A stretch of DNA of 64,000 nucleotides from the NCBI RefSeq assembly GCF_000160455.2, contig NZ_ACJX03000001.1, forward strand, positions 1,870,001 to 1,934,000. Direction: 5' to 3'. The stretch comes from Acetomicrobium hydrogeniformans ATCC BAA-1850. GTDB taxonomy: Bacteria > Synergistota > Synergistia > Synergistales > Acetomicrobiaceae. The position numbers and the translations under genes were made by a program. Shown here in pieces: positions 42,736-51,206 of the stretch (its first letter is position 1; each line of letters opens with the position of its first letter). The notes beneath the pieces are model-generated. The model searched no databases and was not told the origin of the DNA. It saw nothing but the letters and a program-made list of their open reading frames with translations.

Positions 42736-43861
42736 CGCCCTTTTCCTTCTCTTCCAATACAGCTTTAAAGATGTCAGCTGTTTTTTCAAAATGTTCTGTC
42801 GTAGACGTCAGGGGCGACAAAAATCTCACCACAAAAGGTCCGGCCGGAAGGGCGAGTACACCCCTATCCTGAAGTTCTTTGACTAAGGGTATGGATTTTA
42901 CGGAAAGCTCCACTCCGTTCAACAACCCCCTTCCGCGCACCTCACGTATAAGCGGTGAGCTAATTTTTTGTAATAGACCTCTGAAGTAGTCGCCTAATTC
43001 CACTCCCCTTTGCATATAGCCTTCATCTTGCAATAACGATATAGTAGCTAGCCCCAAAGCCATGGCAAGAGGATTGCCTCCGTACGTTGAACTGTGCCCC
43101 GAAGGAGGAAAGCCGCCTAACTTTTCCTTCCATAGCATCATCCCTACGGGAAAACCTCCGGACACACCCTTCGCGAGACATATTATGTCAGGATCAAGAC
43201 CACACTTTTCGCTTACTGAATAATCGCCACACCTTCCCCAACCGCATTGAACCTCATCGCTGACGAGCAAAGCTCCGTGCAATTTGCACGCCTCTTTTAT
43301 CTTTTTACCAATTTCCTCCTCGAGCGGATAGACTCCGCCTTCCCCTCTGACGGGCTCTACAAATACCGCAACGGTATCTTCATCTACCCTTGACGGCAGT
43401 TCCTCTGGTTCTAAATGGGTTACGGGCAAAAGAACGTGTGTCCAAGGGTTTCTGTAAAGCGGGTTAAAGGTTAAAGACAAAGCACCAAGCGTGCGTCCGT
43501 GAAAGCTTCGGCGTAGGGCAAGGATTTTTTTTCTGTTTGAGTTTAAAAAGGTGACAAGTTTAAGTGCGGCCTCCACTGCTTCAGATCCGCTGTTGCAGAA
43601 GAAGCATTCTCTGTCCGGAAATATCTGTTTTAAGGATTCCATGAACTTATTTCTCGTATCCGATCCCATGCCTATCCCTACCGTCCACGGCATTTCCGAT
43701 GCTTCTTTTAATGTCTTAACAAGGTAGGGATGGCAATGTCCGAAGAGCGCAGCTCCGCTGCCACAGTAAAAATCTATATATTCTTTTCCTTCTTTATCTC
43801 TGATTATTGCACCATTCCCGTATGTTAAAGTTATACCGCGGCTTCCGTAAAGCTCCGACAT
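42725..43861 (-). CDS. lysJ: LysW-gamma-aminoadipate semialdehyde / glutamate semialdehyde aminotransferase
   Basis: Class III PLP-dependent aminotransferase of 378 residues, in the acetylornithine aminotransferase family. SDEVQCGWGR at 201-210 and the PLP lysine K231 in CLAKGVSGGFPVG are present, with FFCNSGSEAVEAALK near 87-101. In this operon it transfers an amino group to the LysW-bound semialdehyde. Start overlaps lysZ by 31 bases, so translation is tightly packed. Confidence 0.9.
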   Translation of the reverse strand: MSELYGSRGITLTYGNGAIIRDKEGKEYIDFYCGSGAALFGHCHPYLVKTLKEASEMPWTVGIGMGSDTRNKFMESLKQIFPDRECFFCNSGSEAVEAALKLVTFLNSNRKKILALRRSFHGRTLGALSLTFNPLYRNPWTHVLLPVTHLEPEELPSRVDEDTVAVFVEPVRGEGGVYPLEEEIGKKIKEACKLHGALLVSDEVQCGWGRCGDYSVSEKCGLDPDIICLAKGVSGGFPVGMMLWKEKLGGFPPSGHSSTYGGNPLAMALGLATISLLQDEGYMQRGVELGDYFRGLLQKISSPLIREVRGRGLLNGVELSVKSIPLVKELQDRGVLALPAGPFVVRFLSPLTSTTEHFEKTADIFKAVLEEKEKGDVC

Positions 43862-44688
43862 AAGTGCGTCCCTCCTCCAGAGAATATCGTCTTTATCGGA
43901 TTTGGTTGCCTGCTGTCTCCTATAAATACCGAATTAACTCCGCCTTCGAGCGCTTCTTTTGCCGCTAGCAGTTTGCGCTTCATGTTTCCCCGAGAATAGC
44001 TTTCCAGTTCGGTCCAGTCTTCGAGCGTAGACATTTTAATCAACGTGGAAGTATCGTTTGGATCTTGAAGCAATCCCGGAATGTTGCTTAATATGACCAA
44101 TACATCTGCTTTAACAGACGCAGCTGCTGCAGCAGCCATGCGATCCCCATCGACGTTCAAGACGCCGTTACCTTTCTCGTCATAAGCCAGAGGAGGTAAG
44201 ACGGGAAGAGCACCTAAATCCCACAATGCAAAGATACTTTCGTTTCGAAAGGACGTGATAAATCCGCTGCAATTGCCTCTAATTAAACGCACTTTGCCAT
44301 TTTCTGTAACCCGTAGGACATCCTTTCTTTTAGCAACGGCGGATATGTTGTCTGGCGGATAAAGCGGGACGGCATTAACCCCCAGTTGACCGAAGGAGCT
44401 AACAAGTTGTATGGAAAATACGGAGCATGCAGCTCGAAACAATTCCAGATCGGTCGAGTTTACGAAGCGGCTCTTAAAACCACCGGGGCTCATAACGTAT
44501 TTTGGAGTAATATTTAAAGCCCTCGATAGATTGTCCATATAAGAACTTGCGCCATGAACAAGAAGCCACTCTTCTCCCTTCTTTACTCTTTCAGAAAGTT
44601 CCTTGACGAGATATTCAAGGTTATTGCCGCTTGCTCCCCCGATCTTTACTACTCCCCTTTTAATGGAACTAAGGTTTTGATATGTCAC
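43831..44688 (-). CDS. lysZ: LysW-gamma-aminoadipate / LysW-glutamate kinase
   Basis: Amino-acid kinase family protein of 285 residues, related to N-acetylglutamate kinase. VVKIGGASGNN at the start binds phosphate, VHGASSYMDNL forms the second loop, and VDGDRMAAAAAASVKADVLVILSNIPGLL is the substrate/nucleotide core. It phosphorylates the LysW-bound side chain. GTG start with AAAGGA nearby, 31 bases after lysY. Confidence 0.9.
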   Translation of the reverse strand: MTYQNLSSIKRGVVKIGGASGNNLEYLVKELSERVKKGEEWLLVHGASSYMDNLSRALNITPKYVMSPGGFKSRFVNSTDLELFRAACSVFSIQLVSSFGQLGVNAVPLYPPDNISAVAKRKDVLRVTENGKVRLIRGNCSGFITSFRNESIFALWDLGALPVLPPLAYDEKGNGVLNVDGDRMAAAAAASVKADVLVILSNIPGLLQDPNDTSTLIKMSTLEDWTELESYSRGNMKRKLLAAKEALEGGVNSVFIGDSRQPNPIKTIFSGGGTHLCRSFTEAAV

Positions 44689-44719
44689 TGTCCTTTCTCC
44701 TTTCAGTGAGTCATGTTGC

Positions 44720-45769
44720 TTACACGGGGTAAACGGGCATCATGGTAAGTCCTTCGGTTTCGTTTAACCCCAGCATCAGGTTGGATGCCTGGACAGCCGT
44801 TCCTGCTGCCCCTTTCATCAGGTTATCTATGGCCGTAACTACCAACATCCTGCGCCCGTCCTCGTGGAGGGTAAAACCAGTCATTGCCTGATTGCTACCC
44901 GTCACCATCTTTGGTTCGGGAAGCCTGAGATGAGCAGGTTTGGCCGGACAAAGCTGCAAAAAGGGCTTGTCTCTATAAGCATTCTTGTAGAGCCTCCATA
45001 TTTCTCCCTCTCTCACTTTTTCCGACAGTCGAATATGAGCCAACATTTGTGCACCGCGGACGATCTCCACGGCTGTCATCGTCATCGTTACTGCATCTTC
45101 CTCAAGGGAAAGTTCCTGCAGGATTTCAGCCAAATGGCGATGCCTAAAAGGTTCGTACACTCTTAACGTCCTGCTTCTGTAGGGATGATGGCTTCCCAGT
45201 GTCGGTGTTGCACCAGCTTCGGATGATCCAACCCTCACTTCGATTCGGATTTCCTCTATCAAGCCCTCTCTGGCGAGGGGAAAAAGCCCCAATATACAGC
45301 AGGCTGCGTTACAACCTACTCCGCTCACTAAATTTGACTCTTTGATTTCCTTCCCATGGAGCTCGGGCAAACCGTAAACCGCACTGATCAATAAATCCGG
45401 GTTTGGATGAGGCGACCCGTACCATTTTTCATAATCTTTAGCAGAATAAAGCCTAACGTCAGCAGACAGATCTACTACCTTCGTGCCTTTTTCCAAGTAT
45501 TTTTCGATGACGGACACGGCTGTGCCGTGAGGGACTGCTAAAAATACGATATCTGCTTCTTTTAAAAATGCCTCATCGTGGTCGCAAAATGTTAAATCGC
45601 CATATTCATCCCTTAAATGAGGGTGTGTCTGCCATATGAATTGTCCTTTTTTGTTCTTTGAGACGGCACATTCCACTTTTATATCGGGATGTCGGGCCAA
45701 TATTCGCAGAACCTCCCCGCCTGCCATTCCGCTTGCTCCCCATACCGCTGCTTTAAAAGTCATTTTCAT
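44720..45769 (-). CDS. lysY: LysW-phosphate reductase (ArgC/LysY family)
   Basis: NADPH-dependent reductase of about 349 residues, homologous to ArgC. The N-terminal Rossmann fold is KAAVWGASGMAGGEVLRIL. The active-site cysteine lies in SGVGCNAACCILGL (first cysteine near residue 153), and VRVGSSEAGATPTLGSHHP is typical of the LysY/ArgC branch using LysW. It reduces the acyl phosphate made by LysZ to the semialdehyde. Alternative starts exist at 45772 (GTG) and 45763 (ATG); it overlaps the end of lysX. Confidence 0.9.
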   Translation of the reverse strand: MKMTFKAAVWGASGMAGGEVLRILARHPDIKVECAVSKNKKGQFIWQTHPHLRDEYGDLTFCDHDEAFLKEADIVFLAVPHGTAVSVIEKYLEKGTKVVDLSADVRLYSAKDYEKWYGSPHPNPDLLISAVYGLPELHGKEIKESNLVSGVGCNAACCILGLFPLAREGLIEEIRIEVRVGSSEAGATPTLGSHHPYRSRTLRVYEPFRHRHLAEILQELSLEEDAVTMTMTAVEIVRGAQMLAHIRLSEKVREGEIWRLYKNAYRDKPFLQLCPAKPAHLRLPEPKMVTGSNQAMTGFTLHEDGRRMLVVTAIDNLMKGAAGTAVQASNLMLGLNETEGLTMMPVYPV

Positions 45770-46610
45770 CACTCTTTTGAGCTAATGTCCAAGCCATCTC
45801 GACTATCTTTCCGGCAACATCAACGCCTGTTATCCTTTCCTGAGAGCTTCTAAACTCCGGTTGGCCGTTTACTTCGTTCACGAGATAGCCGTTATGGGTC
45901 TCAAACACATCGACGGCAAGTAATTTTCCACCAATAGCCCTTTGAACATCAACAAGCAATTTCTTGAGTTCATCAGTCAGAGGGTAGTTTTGTGCCTCGC
46001 CGCCCCTTGCAGTGTTCGTAATCCAATGATTGCTGCACCTTCTTATGGCCGATACGGGAGAATCTCCTATTATGGTGGCCCTTATGTCGAATCCATTTTT
46101 GTCGACATATTTTTGAATGTAAATTGCGCTGTGCTGCGAACCCAAGTGCAGCTTATGTTCGACTACTGCTTCCAGCGCGTCCTTGTCGTTGACCTTTGCC
46201 AAAAGCCTTCCCCAACTGCCGACGGGGGGTTTCAAGACGACGGGATATCCCATTTTTTCAACGCATTTTAGTGTGCCCTCCAACGAAAAGGCCACAGCAT
46301 AATCGGGTTGGGGAATGCCGGCTATGGAGAGCTTCGAAGAAGTGGCGATTTTGTCTGAACATATATTCATGACATTGGAAGGGTTTATGGTGGTTACGCC
46401 CTTTGCCTCTAACGTTAACGCCAGCGCAAGATTTTGCCTGTGCCCAATACAGCGGCACAGGGCCACATCTTTCCTTTGACAAATATCGTTGGGCCAGACT
46501 AAGTCGGAGACGACAATCGATTCTAAAGGGATTTCTCTTGCCTTTGCTGCCTCAATTATCATTTTCTCCTCAGCCCTGAGACGGGAATAGAACATGAAGA
46601 CCTTGGCCAT
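45753..46610 (-). CDS. lysX: ATP-grasp ligase LysX: attaches the substrate to LysW
   Basis: RimK-like ATP-grasp ligase of 285 residues that joins alpha-aminoadipate or glutamate through its amino group to the C-terminal glutamate of LysW. It begins MAKVFMFYSRLRAEEKMI; YPVVLKPPVGSWGRLLAKV holds the ATP lysine, and VFETHNGYLVNEVNGQPEFRSS the metal-binding acidic residues. Its ATG overlaps the lysW stop as TAATG, behind GGGGAGA inside lysW. AAA versus glutamate specificity cannot be settled here. Confidence 0.9.
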   Translation of the reverse strand: MAKVFMFYSRLRAEEKMIIEAAKAREIPLESIVVSDLVWPNDICQRKDVALCRCIGHRQNLALALTLEAKGVTTINPSNVMNICSDKIATSSKLSIAGIPQPDYAVAFSLEGTLKCVEKMGYPVVLKPPVGSWGRLLAKVNDKDALEAVVEHKLHLGSQHSAIYIQKYVDKNGFDIRATIIGDSPVSAIRRCSNHWITNTARGGEAQNYPLTDELKKLLVDVQRAIGGKLLAVDVFETHNGYLVNEVNGQPEFRSSQERITGVDVAGKIVEMAWTLAQKSDENDF

Positions 46611-46783
46611 TATTCTCCCCAATCCTCCTGCACTTCGGGTGCTTCCGCCACCGTGAAGGGATCCAAAGAAATCACTTCCAGTTCAGACCCGCAGTCGGGA
46701 CAGGTGATAATTTCCCCTTCTAAAAGTTCATCGGATACTTCCACCTTTCCTTCGCACACTACGCAATTTACAAATTTAGACAT
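46610..46783 (-). CDS. lysW: Amino-group carrier protein LysW
   Basis: Very small acidic carrier protein, 57 residues, on which lysine or ornithine is built. Two CxxC pairs, C7-x2-C10 and C29-x2-C32, form a zinc ribbon (NCVVCEG and TCPDCGSELEV). It ends in EDWGE, the conserved tail whose last glutamate carries the growing amino acid. The ATG is preceded by GGAGGGATCGTC. First gene of the lysW-X-Y-Z-J-K operon, 37 bases after a consensus -10 box. Confidence 0.96.
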   Translation of the reverse strand: MSKFVNCVVCEGKVEVSDELLEGEIITCPDCGSELEVISLDPFTVAEAPEVQEDWGE

Positions 46784-46819
46784 GACGATCCCTCCAAACC
46801 AGAATTTAATAATTTCGAG

Positions 46820-46848
46820 ATTATAAACTAGAGTTTCATGTGTGTCAA
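46820..46848 (-). promoter_or_regulatory. Consensus sigma-70 promoter of the lys operon
   Basis: On the minus strand TTGACA (46848-46843) and TATAAT (46825-46820) are separated by exactly 17 bases. Both hexamers are full consensus. The ISL3 target duplication begins at the base next to the -35 box. Confidence 0.92.
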
Positions 46849-46857
46849 GCTCTTAAC
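46849..46857. repeat. Left target-site duplication of the ISL3 element
   Basis: GCTCTTAAC stands directly before the left inverted repeat and recurs at 48178-48186 after the right one. ISL3 elements usually make 8-bp duplications, so one of the nine matching bases may be chance. Confidence 0.9.
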
Positions 46858-48177
46858 GGCTCTATTTCAAATAGTGTGGAAACATTTTTGTGGTAAGAAC
46901 CCCAGCATCATCTTTTTTGTATAGACCTCTATGTTCCTTAGACCGAAGGAGAGACGTTTTAGCATCTTCACCTTCGTATTACATCCTTCGGTATAGGCGT
47001 TGGTAGTCTTGTTATCGAAGTAGTTTAAGATTGGTTGTTGCCACCTCTTAAGTGTATTTGCCCATCTTCTGGCCTCGGCATCGTCAGAGGCCTTCAGGTT
47101 CATGATGACTAGCTCCAACTGCTTAGAAGCCTCTCCTTTGTCCTTTGCACTGTAAAGCTTCCTCAATTTTTCCTTTGCCCAGTAGAAGTCCTTTAGGTTT
47201 GGGTATTTGCTTAAAAGCTCATCTAGCTTTTTTACCCCCTCCTCGCTTAGACGCTCAAAGCCAACGAGGAATATCTTTTTGGGTATCTTCACCTTGCCCT
47301 TGTTCGTTACGTCCTGTTCGATCCTCCTTGCCTCATCCATGTATTTGTTAGCATTAGCTATCACGTGGAAATGATCTACGACCACGTCAGCCTTAGGAAA
47401 TAGCCTTTGGGCTAACTTTCTGAAGCCTTCCTTCATGTCTATGCACACTTCCTTGACCTTATGGGGAGGGATCTTCTTTAAAAATTCCTCCAGGGTAGAA
47501 AGGCGATCGTCCTTTAGTATTCCAAGCACCCTCTTTGCCCTTACATCGGTCACCATAATAGCCATCTCCTGATGCCTGAAGCTGTGTTCATCTATCCCGA
47601 TGTGAAGTTCTTTTAAGTCGTCTGCGACTAACTCCGGTAGCTTTATCATCGCTAAGGCTTCCATCAATACCTTTTTAACCCTGCCGTAGGAGATGCCAAG
47701 CATCTTTGACACCTCTTTGAAGCTAGTATGTTTTAGCAACCACAGTACCCACATCTCGGCCGTATTGGTGAGCCTGCTTTTTGGCCTTAGGATCTCAAGC
47801 TGTTGGGTGAAGGTACGACCACATCTCCTGCACTTCCACCTCTGCAGTCCCTGTATCTTTAGGTATATCCTCTTGCCGCAAACGTAAGCATGTAGCACCC
47901 TCCTTGGCTTCGCTTTACCGTGCCTGTAAAGGTGCTTTGAGGCGCAGTGAGGACAGAAGATCTCCTTCTCCTTTTTTGGCTGAACTTTAATTACAATGAT
48001 CTCCTCCTCTTCGACTACCTCCAATACCCTTAGACCTTCCAACCCAAGCAGTTTGGTGATATTATATTTATGGCCTTTGGCCATGGTGGTAAGAGCCTCC
48101 TTTCTTAATGGGTTTGGTTGGTTCTTACCACCATTATATTTTTTGTGTCAAATTTCCACACAAAAGATTATAGAGCC
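46858..48177 (-). mobile_element. Complete ISL3-family insertion sequence, 1320 bp
   Basis: The ends are imperfect inverted repeats of about 25 bases: both read GGCTCTAT, eight variable bases, then GTGTGGAAA when viewed inward, and a second matching block GTGGTAAGAACC follows further in on both sides. A 9-bp direct repeat flanks it. One transposase gene fills the element. Intact ends, intact gene and identical target duplication suggest a fairly recent insertion. Confidence 0.93.
46867..48084 (-). CDS. ISL3-family transposase
   Basis: DDE transposase of 405 residues. An N-terminal zinc-binding region (CPHCASKHLYRHG, then WKCRRCGRTF) is followed by a helix-turn-helix (FKEVSKMLGISYGRVKKVL) and the catalytic domain with GIDEHSFRHQ, VVVDHFHVIANANKY and, near the end, TTNAYTEGCNTKVK, the typical ISL3 spacing of the DDE residues. 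No frameshift or stop interrupts it, so it is probably active. Confidence 0.95.
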   Translation of the reverse strand: MAKGHKYNITKLLGLEGLRVLEVVEEEEIIVIKVQPKKEKEIFCPHCASKHLYRHGKAKPRRVLHAYVCGKRIYLKIQGLQRWKCRRCGRTFTQQLEILRPKSRLTNTAEMWVLWLLKHTSFKEVSKMLGISYGRVKKVLMEALAMIKLPELVADDLKELHIGIDEHSFRHQEMAIMVTDVRAKRVLGILKDDRLSTLEEFLKKIPPHKVKEVCIDMKEGFRKLAQRLFPKADVVVDHFHVIANANKYMDEARRIEQDVTNKGKVKIPKKIFLVGFERLSEEGVKKLDELLSKYPNLKDFYWAKEKLRKLYSAKDKGEASKQLELVIMNLKASDDAEARRWANTLKRWQQPILNYFDNKTTNAYTEGCNTKVKMLKRLSFGLRNIEVYTKKMMLGFLPQKCFHTI

Positions 48178-48186
48178 GCTCTTAAC
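48178..48186. repeat. Right target-site duplication of the ISL3 element
   Basis: GCTCTTAAC, identical to 46849-46857, directly after the right inverted repeat. Confidence 0.9.
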
Positions 48187-48190
48187 ATGG

Positions 48191-48219
48191 TTCATAAAAA
48201 ACACAAAGCCATGTATAAT
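48191..48219 (+). promoter_or_regulatory. Candidate promoter of the AbgT-type transporter gene
   Basis: A consensus TATAAT at 48214-48219 has only a weak -35 (TTCATA) 17 bases upstream. It was probably back-to-back with the lys promoter before the IS separated them. Confidence 0.4.
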
Positions 48220-48277
48220 TCCAAGGTGACTTTCAAATTTTAAATGTCGTTTTAAATATCGAAGGGAGGAATTCGTT

Positions 48278-49801
48278 TTGGCTAAGAGTGAGAATGGCAT
48301 CTTATCGAGGTTCGTTGGATGGATTGAACGAGTCGGAAACAAGTTGCCCCACATATTTTGGATATTTTTGTTTTTCTGGCTACTTGTAATTGTCCTTTCC
48401 GGTGTTCTGGCTGGCATATCTGCAGTTGCACCAGGCAGCAATGAGAAAGTCGAAATTATCAGTTTATTAAATCGAAAGGGATTGGATTGGATTCTGTCAA
48501 ATATGGTCGGAAATTTCACCAAGTTTCCGCCATTAGGTCTGGTTTTGGTTATGATGATGGCAGCTGGTTTTGCTGAAAGGGCTGGATTCATACCTGCGAT
48601 AATGAAAACGCTCACCACGGTTCCTGATAAATTGATGATCCCGGCCATTTTTATAATAGGCATGTGTTCCAATTTAGCCTCAGATGCCGGAACAGTTATT
48701 ATTCCGCCTTTAACAGCTGCACTATTTTATGCAAGAAAGAAAGATCCTATTTTTGGTTTAATATTAGGTTATGTTGCTGCTGCTTCGGGATTTACTGCAA
48801 ATTTGTTTATAGCCGGAACTGATGTGCTCTTGGCAGGCATTACAAGCACGTCAGCAAGAATAGCTGATCCATCCTATAACGTTTATCCCACAGCCAATTA
48901 CTTTTTTATGATTGCATCCGTTTTTGTGGTTACCATTGTCGGAACAGTATTTACCATTAAATTTGCTATGCCAAGGCTGGCGAGATGGGATCCCGAATAT
49001 GAACATGCTCAAGTTCCTCATGAATACTTAACACCCCTTACAGAGAGGGAGCTTAGTAGTATGAAAAAAGCCGGATTGGCTGCTTTTGGTTTCTTTCTTT
49101 TGATGTTTCTTCTGACGCTGATACCGGGCGGTCCTCTGCGTGATCCCGTTAAAAACACGATAGTTCCCTCCATTTTCTTGAGGGGAATGATTCCAATCCT
49201 GTTCGTTTTCTTCGTTATCGCCGGTTGGGTATACGGAAAGAACGTGGGCACGGTCAAAAAGCCTACCGATATGATCAATTATATGGTAGAGAGCATGAAG
49301 ACCATGGCCTCATACATCGTTGTCATGTTGCCGATAGCTAACTTTACCTATACTTTTACCCATACAAATATGGCATCAATTCTTGCCATCAAACTTGCCC
49401 ACATTTTAGAAGTGGCCAACTTTACAGGCGTGGGGCTTTTTGTGTCCATAGTAATAATCTCAACTTTTGTGAACCTGTTTTTGTCCAGCGGTTCAACGAA
49501 GTGGGCCTTTTTAGCGCCTGTCATAGTACCAATGATGTATTATCTCGGTTACACTCCCGAATGGACGCAGTTACTCTATAGAATAGGAGATTCCAGCACA
49601 AATTCATTTACTCCGCTTTTCACTTACTTTCCGATAATTCTTGGTTTTGCGAGCGTGTATAAGAAAGACGTGGGAGTAGGGACCATTATATCTAGAACGT
49701 TTATCTATTCCCTGCTCTTTTTGGTCACCTGGACGGCGATGATATTAGTTTGGTTTTATCTGGGACTACCTCTTGGACCGGGCGCTCCAATAAGGCTATA
49801 A
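48278..49801 (+). CDS. AbgT-family transporter
   Basis: Integral membrane protein of 507 residues with about twelve hydrophobic segments. GFAERAGFIPAIM, CSNLASDAGTVIIPPL, and the C-terminal SSGSTKWAFLAPVIVPMMYYLG are typical of the AbgT family. Known members import p-aminobenzoyl-glutamate or export sulfonamides. The next gene encodes an M20 amidohydrolase, the same pairing as abgT with abgA/B in Escherichia coli, so uptake and cleavage of an N-acyl amino acid is likely. TTG start behind GGGAGG. Confidence 0.9.
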   Translation: MAKSENGILSRFVGWIERVGNKLPHIFWIFLFFWLLVIVLSGVLAGISAVAPGSNEKVEIISLLNRKGLDWILSNMVGNFTKFPPLGLVLVMMMAAGFAERAGFIPAIMKTLTTVPDKLMIPAIFIIGMCSNLASDAGTVIIPPLTAALFYARKKDPIFGLILGYVAAASGFTANLFIAGTDVLLAGITSTSARIADPSYNVYPTANYFFMIASVFVVTIVGTVFTIKFAMPRLARWDPEYEHAQVPHEYLTPLTERELSSMKKAGLAAFGFFLLMFLLTLIPGGPLRDPVKNTIVPSIFLRGMIPILFVFFVIAGWVYGKNVGTVKKPTDMINYMVESMKTMASYIVVMLPIANFTYTFTHTNMASILAIKLAHILEVANFTGVGLFVSIVIISTFVNLFLSSGSTKWAFLAPVIVPMMYYLGYTPEWTQLLYRIGDSSTNSFTPLFTYFPIILGFASVYKKDVGVGTIISRTFIYSLLFLVTWTAMILVWFYLGLPLGPGAPIRL

Positions 49802-49839
49802 GAGTTTTAAAGAATAAATTATGTTAGAAGGGGTTTGAA

Positions 49840-51021
49840 ATGACTAACAGTGATTTAACAAATGAAATCATCGAATTTGCCAAGAAAATGCAGGGTTTTG
49901 TCGTGGAAAGGCGAAGGGATTTTCACCAACATCCCGAGGTTAAATTCGAGGAAAAAAGGACAGGAGATATCGTGGAAGAACTTTTAAAACAGTGGGGTTA
50001 CGAAACAAAGAGGACCGCTGGTACTGGAGTAATAGGAACTTTGAAATGTGGCGAAAAAGGAAAGACCGTAGCGCTCAGAGCAGATATCGACGCGTTGGAT
50101 GTAAAAGAGGAAAACGACGTTCCCTACAAATCCGCTTTTGAAGGAAAAATGCATGCCTGTGGCCATGATGCGCATGCAGCGATGCTTTTGGGTGCTGCAA
50201 AGATAATATCCGACATGAAAGATTCATTTGTGGGCACTGTAAAACTTATATTTCAACCGGGAGAGGAAGGCGGAGCCGGCGCTAAGCAAGTCGTAGAAGA
50301 AGGCCATATTGACGATGTAGATGCCATATTCGGAATTCATGTATGGGTAGAAGTTCCGTCGGGAGTTTTAGCTACCAGGAAGGGGCCCATGATGGCTTCG
50401 TCAGACGGTTTTCAAATTAAGATCTCTGGCAAAGGAGGGCACGCGGCGCACCCTCACCTGACCAATGATCCCACAGCACCAGCTGCGGATATATATAACG
50501 CCTTTCATAAATTAGTCTCCCGAGCCGTTAATCCCTTTTCTCCGGCAGTAATTACGTTACCGGTGATCGAGGCAAGCCACGGATACAATATAATTCCCGA
50601 TTCAGTGGAGATGAAGGGTACGCTGAGGACTTTTGATTCCGATTTGAGGGATATGCTGGTAAAGAGAATGCAATCCTTGGTTGAGTGCTATTCTAAAGGA
50701 TGGGGATGTAATTCTTCATTTGAGTTTTTTCGAGCTCCCTACCCTCCCCTGATAAACGATCCCCAACTTACGGACTTTGCGTTGGACGTTTTGAAGGCAA
50801 TTGGGCCCGTCATGGAAGCCGAAATGACCATGGGTGGCGAGGATTTTGCTTTCTATACGCAAAAAATTCCCGGCGTATTTGTTCAACTTGGCATCAGAAA
50901 CGAAGAGAAAGGTATAATATATCCTCACCATCACCCCAAATTTGACGTGGATGAAGATGTCTTGTGGCAAGGCGTGGCGACATACGTGCTGCTGGCCAAA
51001 AAATATCTGGAATTGAATTAG
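49840..51021 (+). CDS. M20-family N-acyl amino acid amidohydrolase
   Basis: Metal-dependent amidohydrolase of 393 residues, M20D subfamily (aminoacylase, IAA-amino acid hydrolase, AbgA/AbgB). RRDFHQHPEVKFEE near the start, MHACGHDAHAAMLLGAAKII near 105-125, QPGEEGGAGAKQVVEEG, and MGGEDFAFYTQKIPG near the end are conserved and supply metal ligands. It starts 38 bases after the AbgT-type gene and probably cleaves what that protein imports. The exact substrate is unknown. Confidence 0.92.
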   Translation: MTNSDLTNEIIEFAKKMQGFVVERRRDFHQHPEVKFEEKRTGDIVEELLKQWGYETKRTAGTGVIGTLKCGEKGKTVALRADIDALDVKEENDVPYKSAFEGKMHACGHDAHAAMLLGAAKIISDMKDSFVGTVKLIFQPGEEGGAGAKQVVEEGHIDDVDAIFGIHVWVEVPSGVLATRKGPMMASSDGFQIKISGKGGHAAHPHLTNDPTAPAADIYNAFHKLVSRAVNPFSPAVITLPVIEASHGYNIIPDSVEMKGTLRTFDSDLRDMLVKRMQSLVECYSKGWGCNSSFEFFRAPYPPLINDPQLTDFALDVLKAIGPVMEAEMTMGGEDFAFYTQKIPGVFVQLGIRNEEKGIIYPHHHPKFDVDEDVLWQGVATYVLLAKKYLELN

Positions 51022-51067
51022 GTTATAACAATAATTCCATATCTTATCTATAGGCATCTTATATCTC

Positions 51068-51126
51068 GGGGACGGTTTTCTTTTGAATGAAGCTGCGCGA
51101 AACCAAAGAAGCCGTCCCTATTTTTC
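51068..51126 (+). terminator. Intrinsic terminator after the amidohydrolase gene
   Basis: GGGACGG-TTTTCTTT pairs with AAAGAA-GCCGTCCC around a loop of about 22 bases, followed by a T run (TATTTTTC). Confidence 0.8.
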
Positions 51127-51142
51127 TGGAAATTTAGTGTTT

Positions 51143-51172
51143 TTGACACCGATTATAATGTCTTGGTAAAAT
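51143..51172 (+). promoter_or_regulatory. Promoter of the peptide ABC importer operon
   Basis: Consensus TTGACA (51143-51148) and TAAAAT (51167-51172) are 18 bases apart, about 35 bases before the binding-protein ATG. Confidence 0.75.
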
Positions 51173-51206
51173 TACGATACCCTATCAGTTGAGGAGGTAT
51201 AAGTAA

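Noticed and set aside
46867-48084. Possibility that the ISL3 transposase gene is a cargo or defence-related gene
   Set aside because: Inverted ends, a flanking target duplication and the ISL3 catalytic motifs explain it fully as an ordinary insertion sequence.
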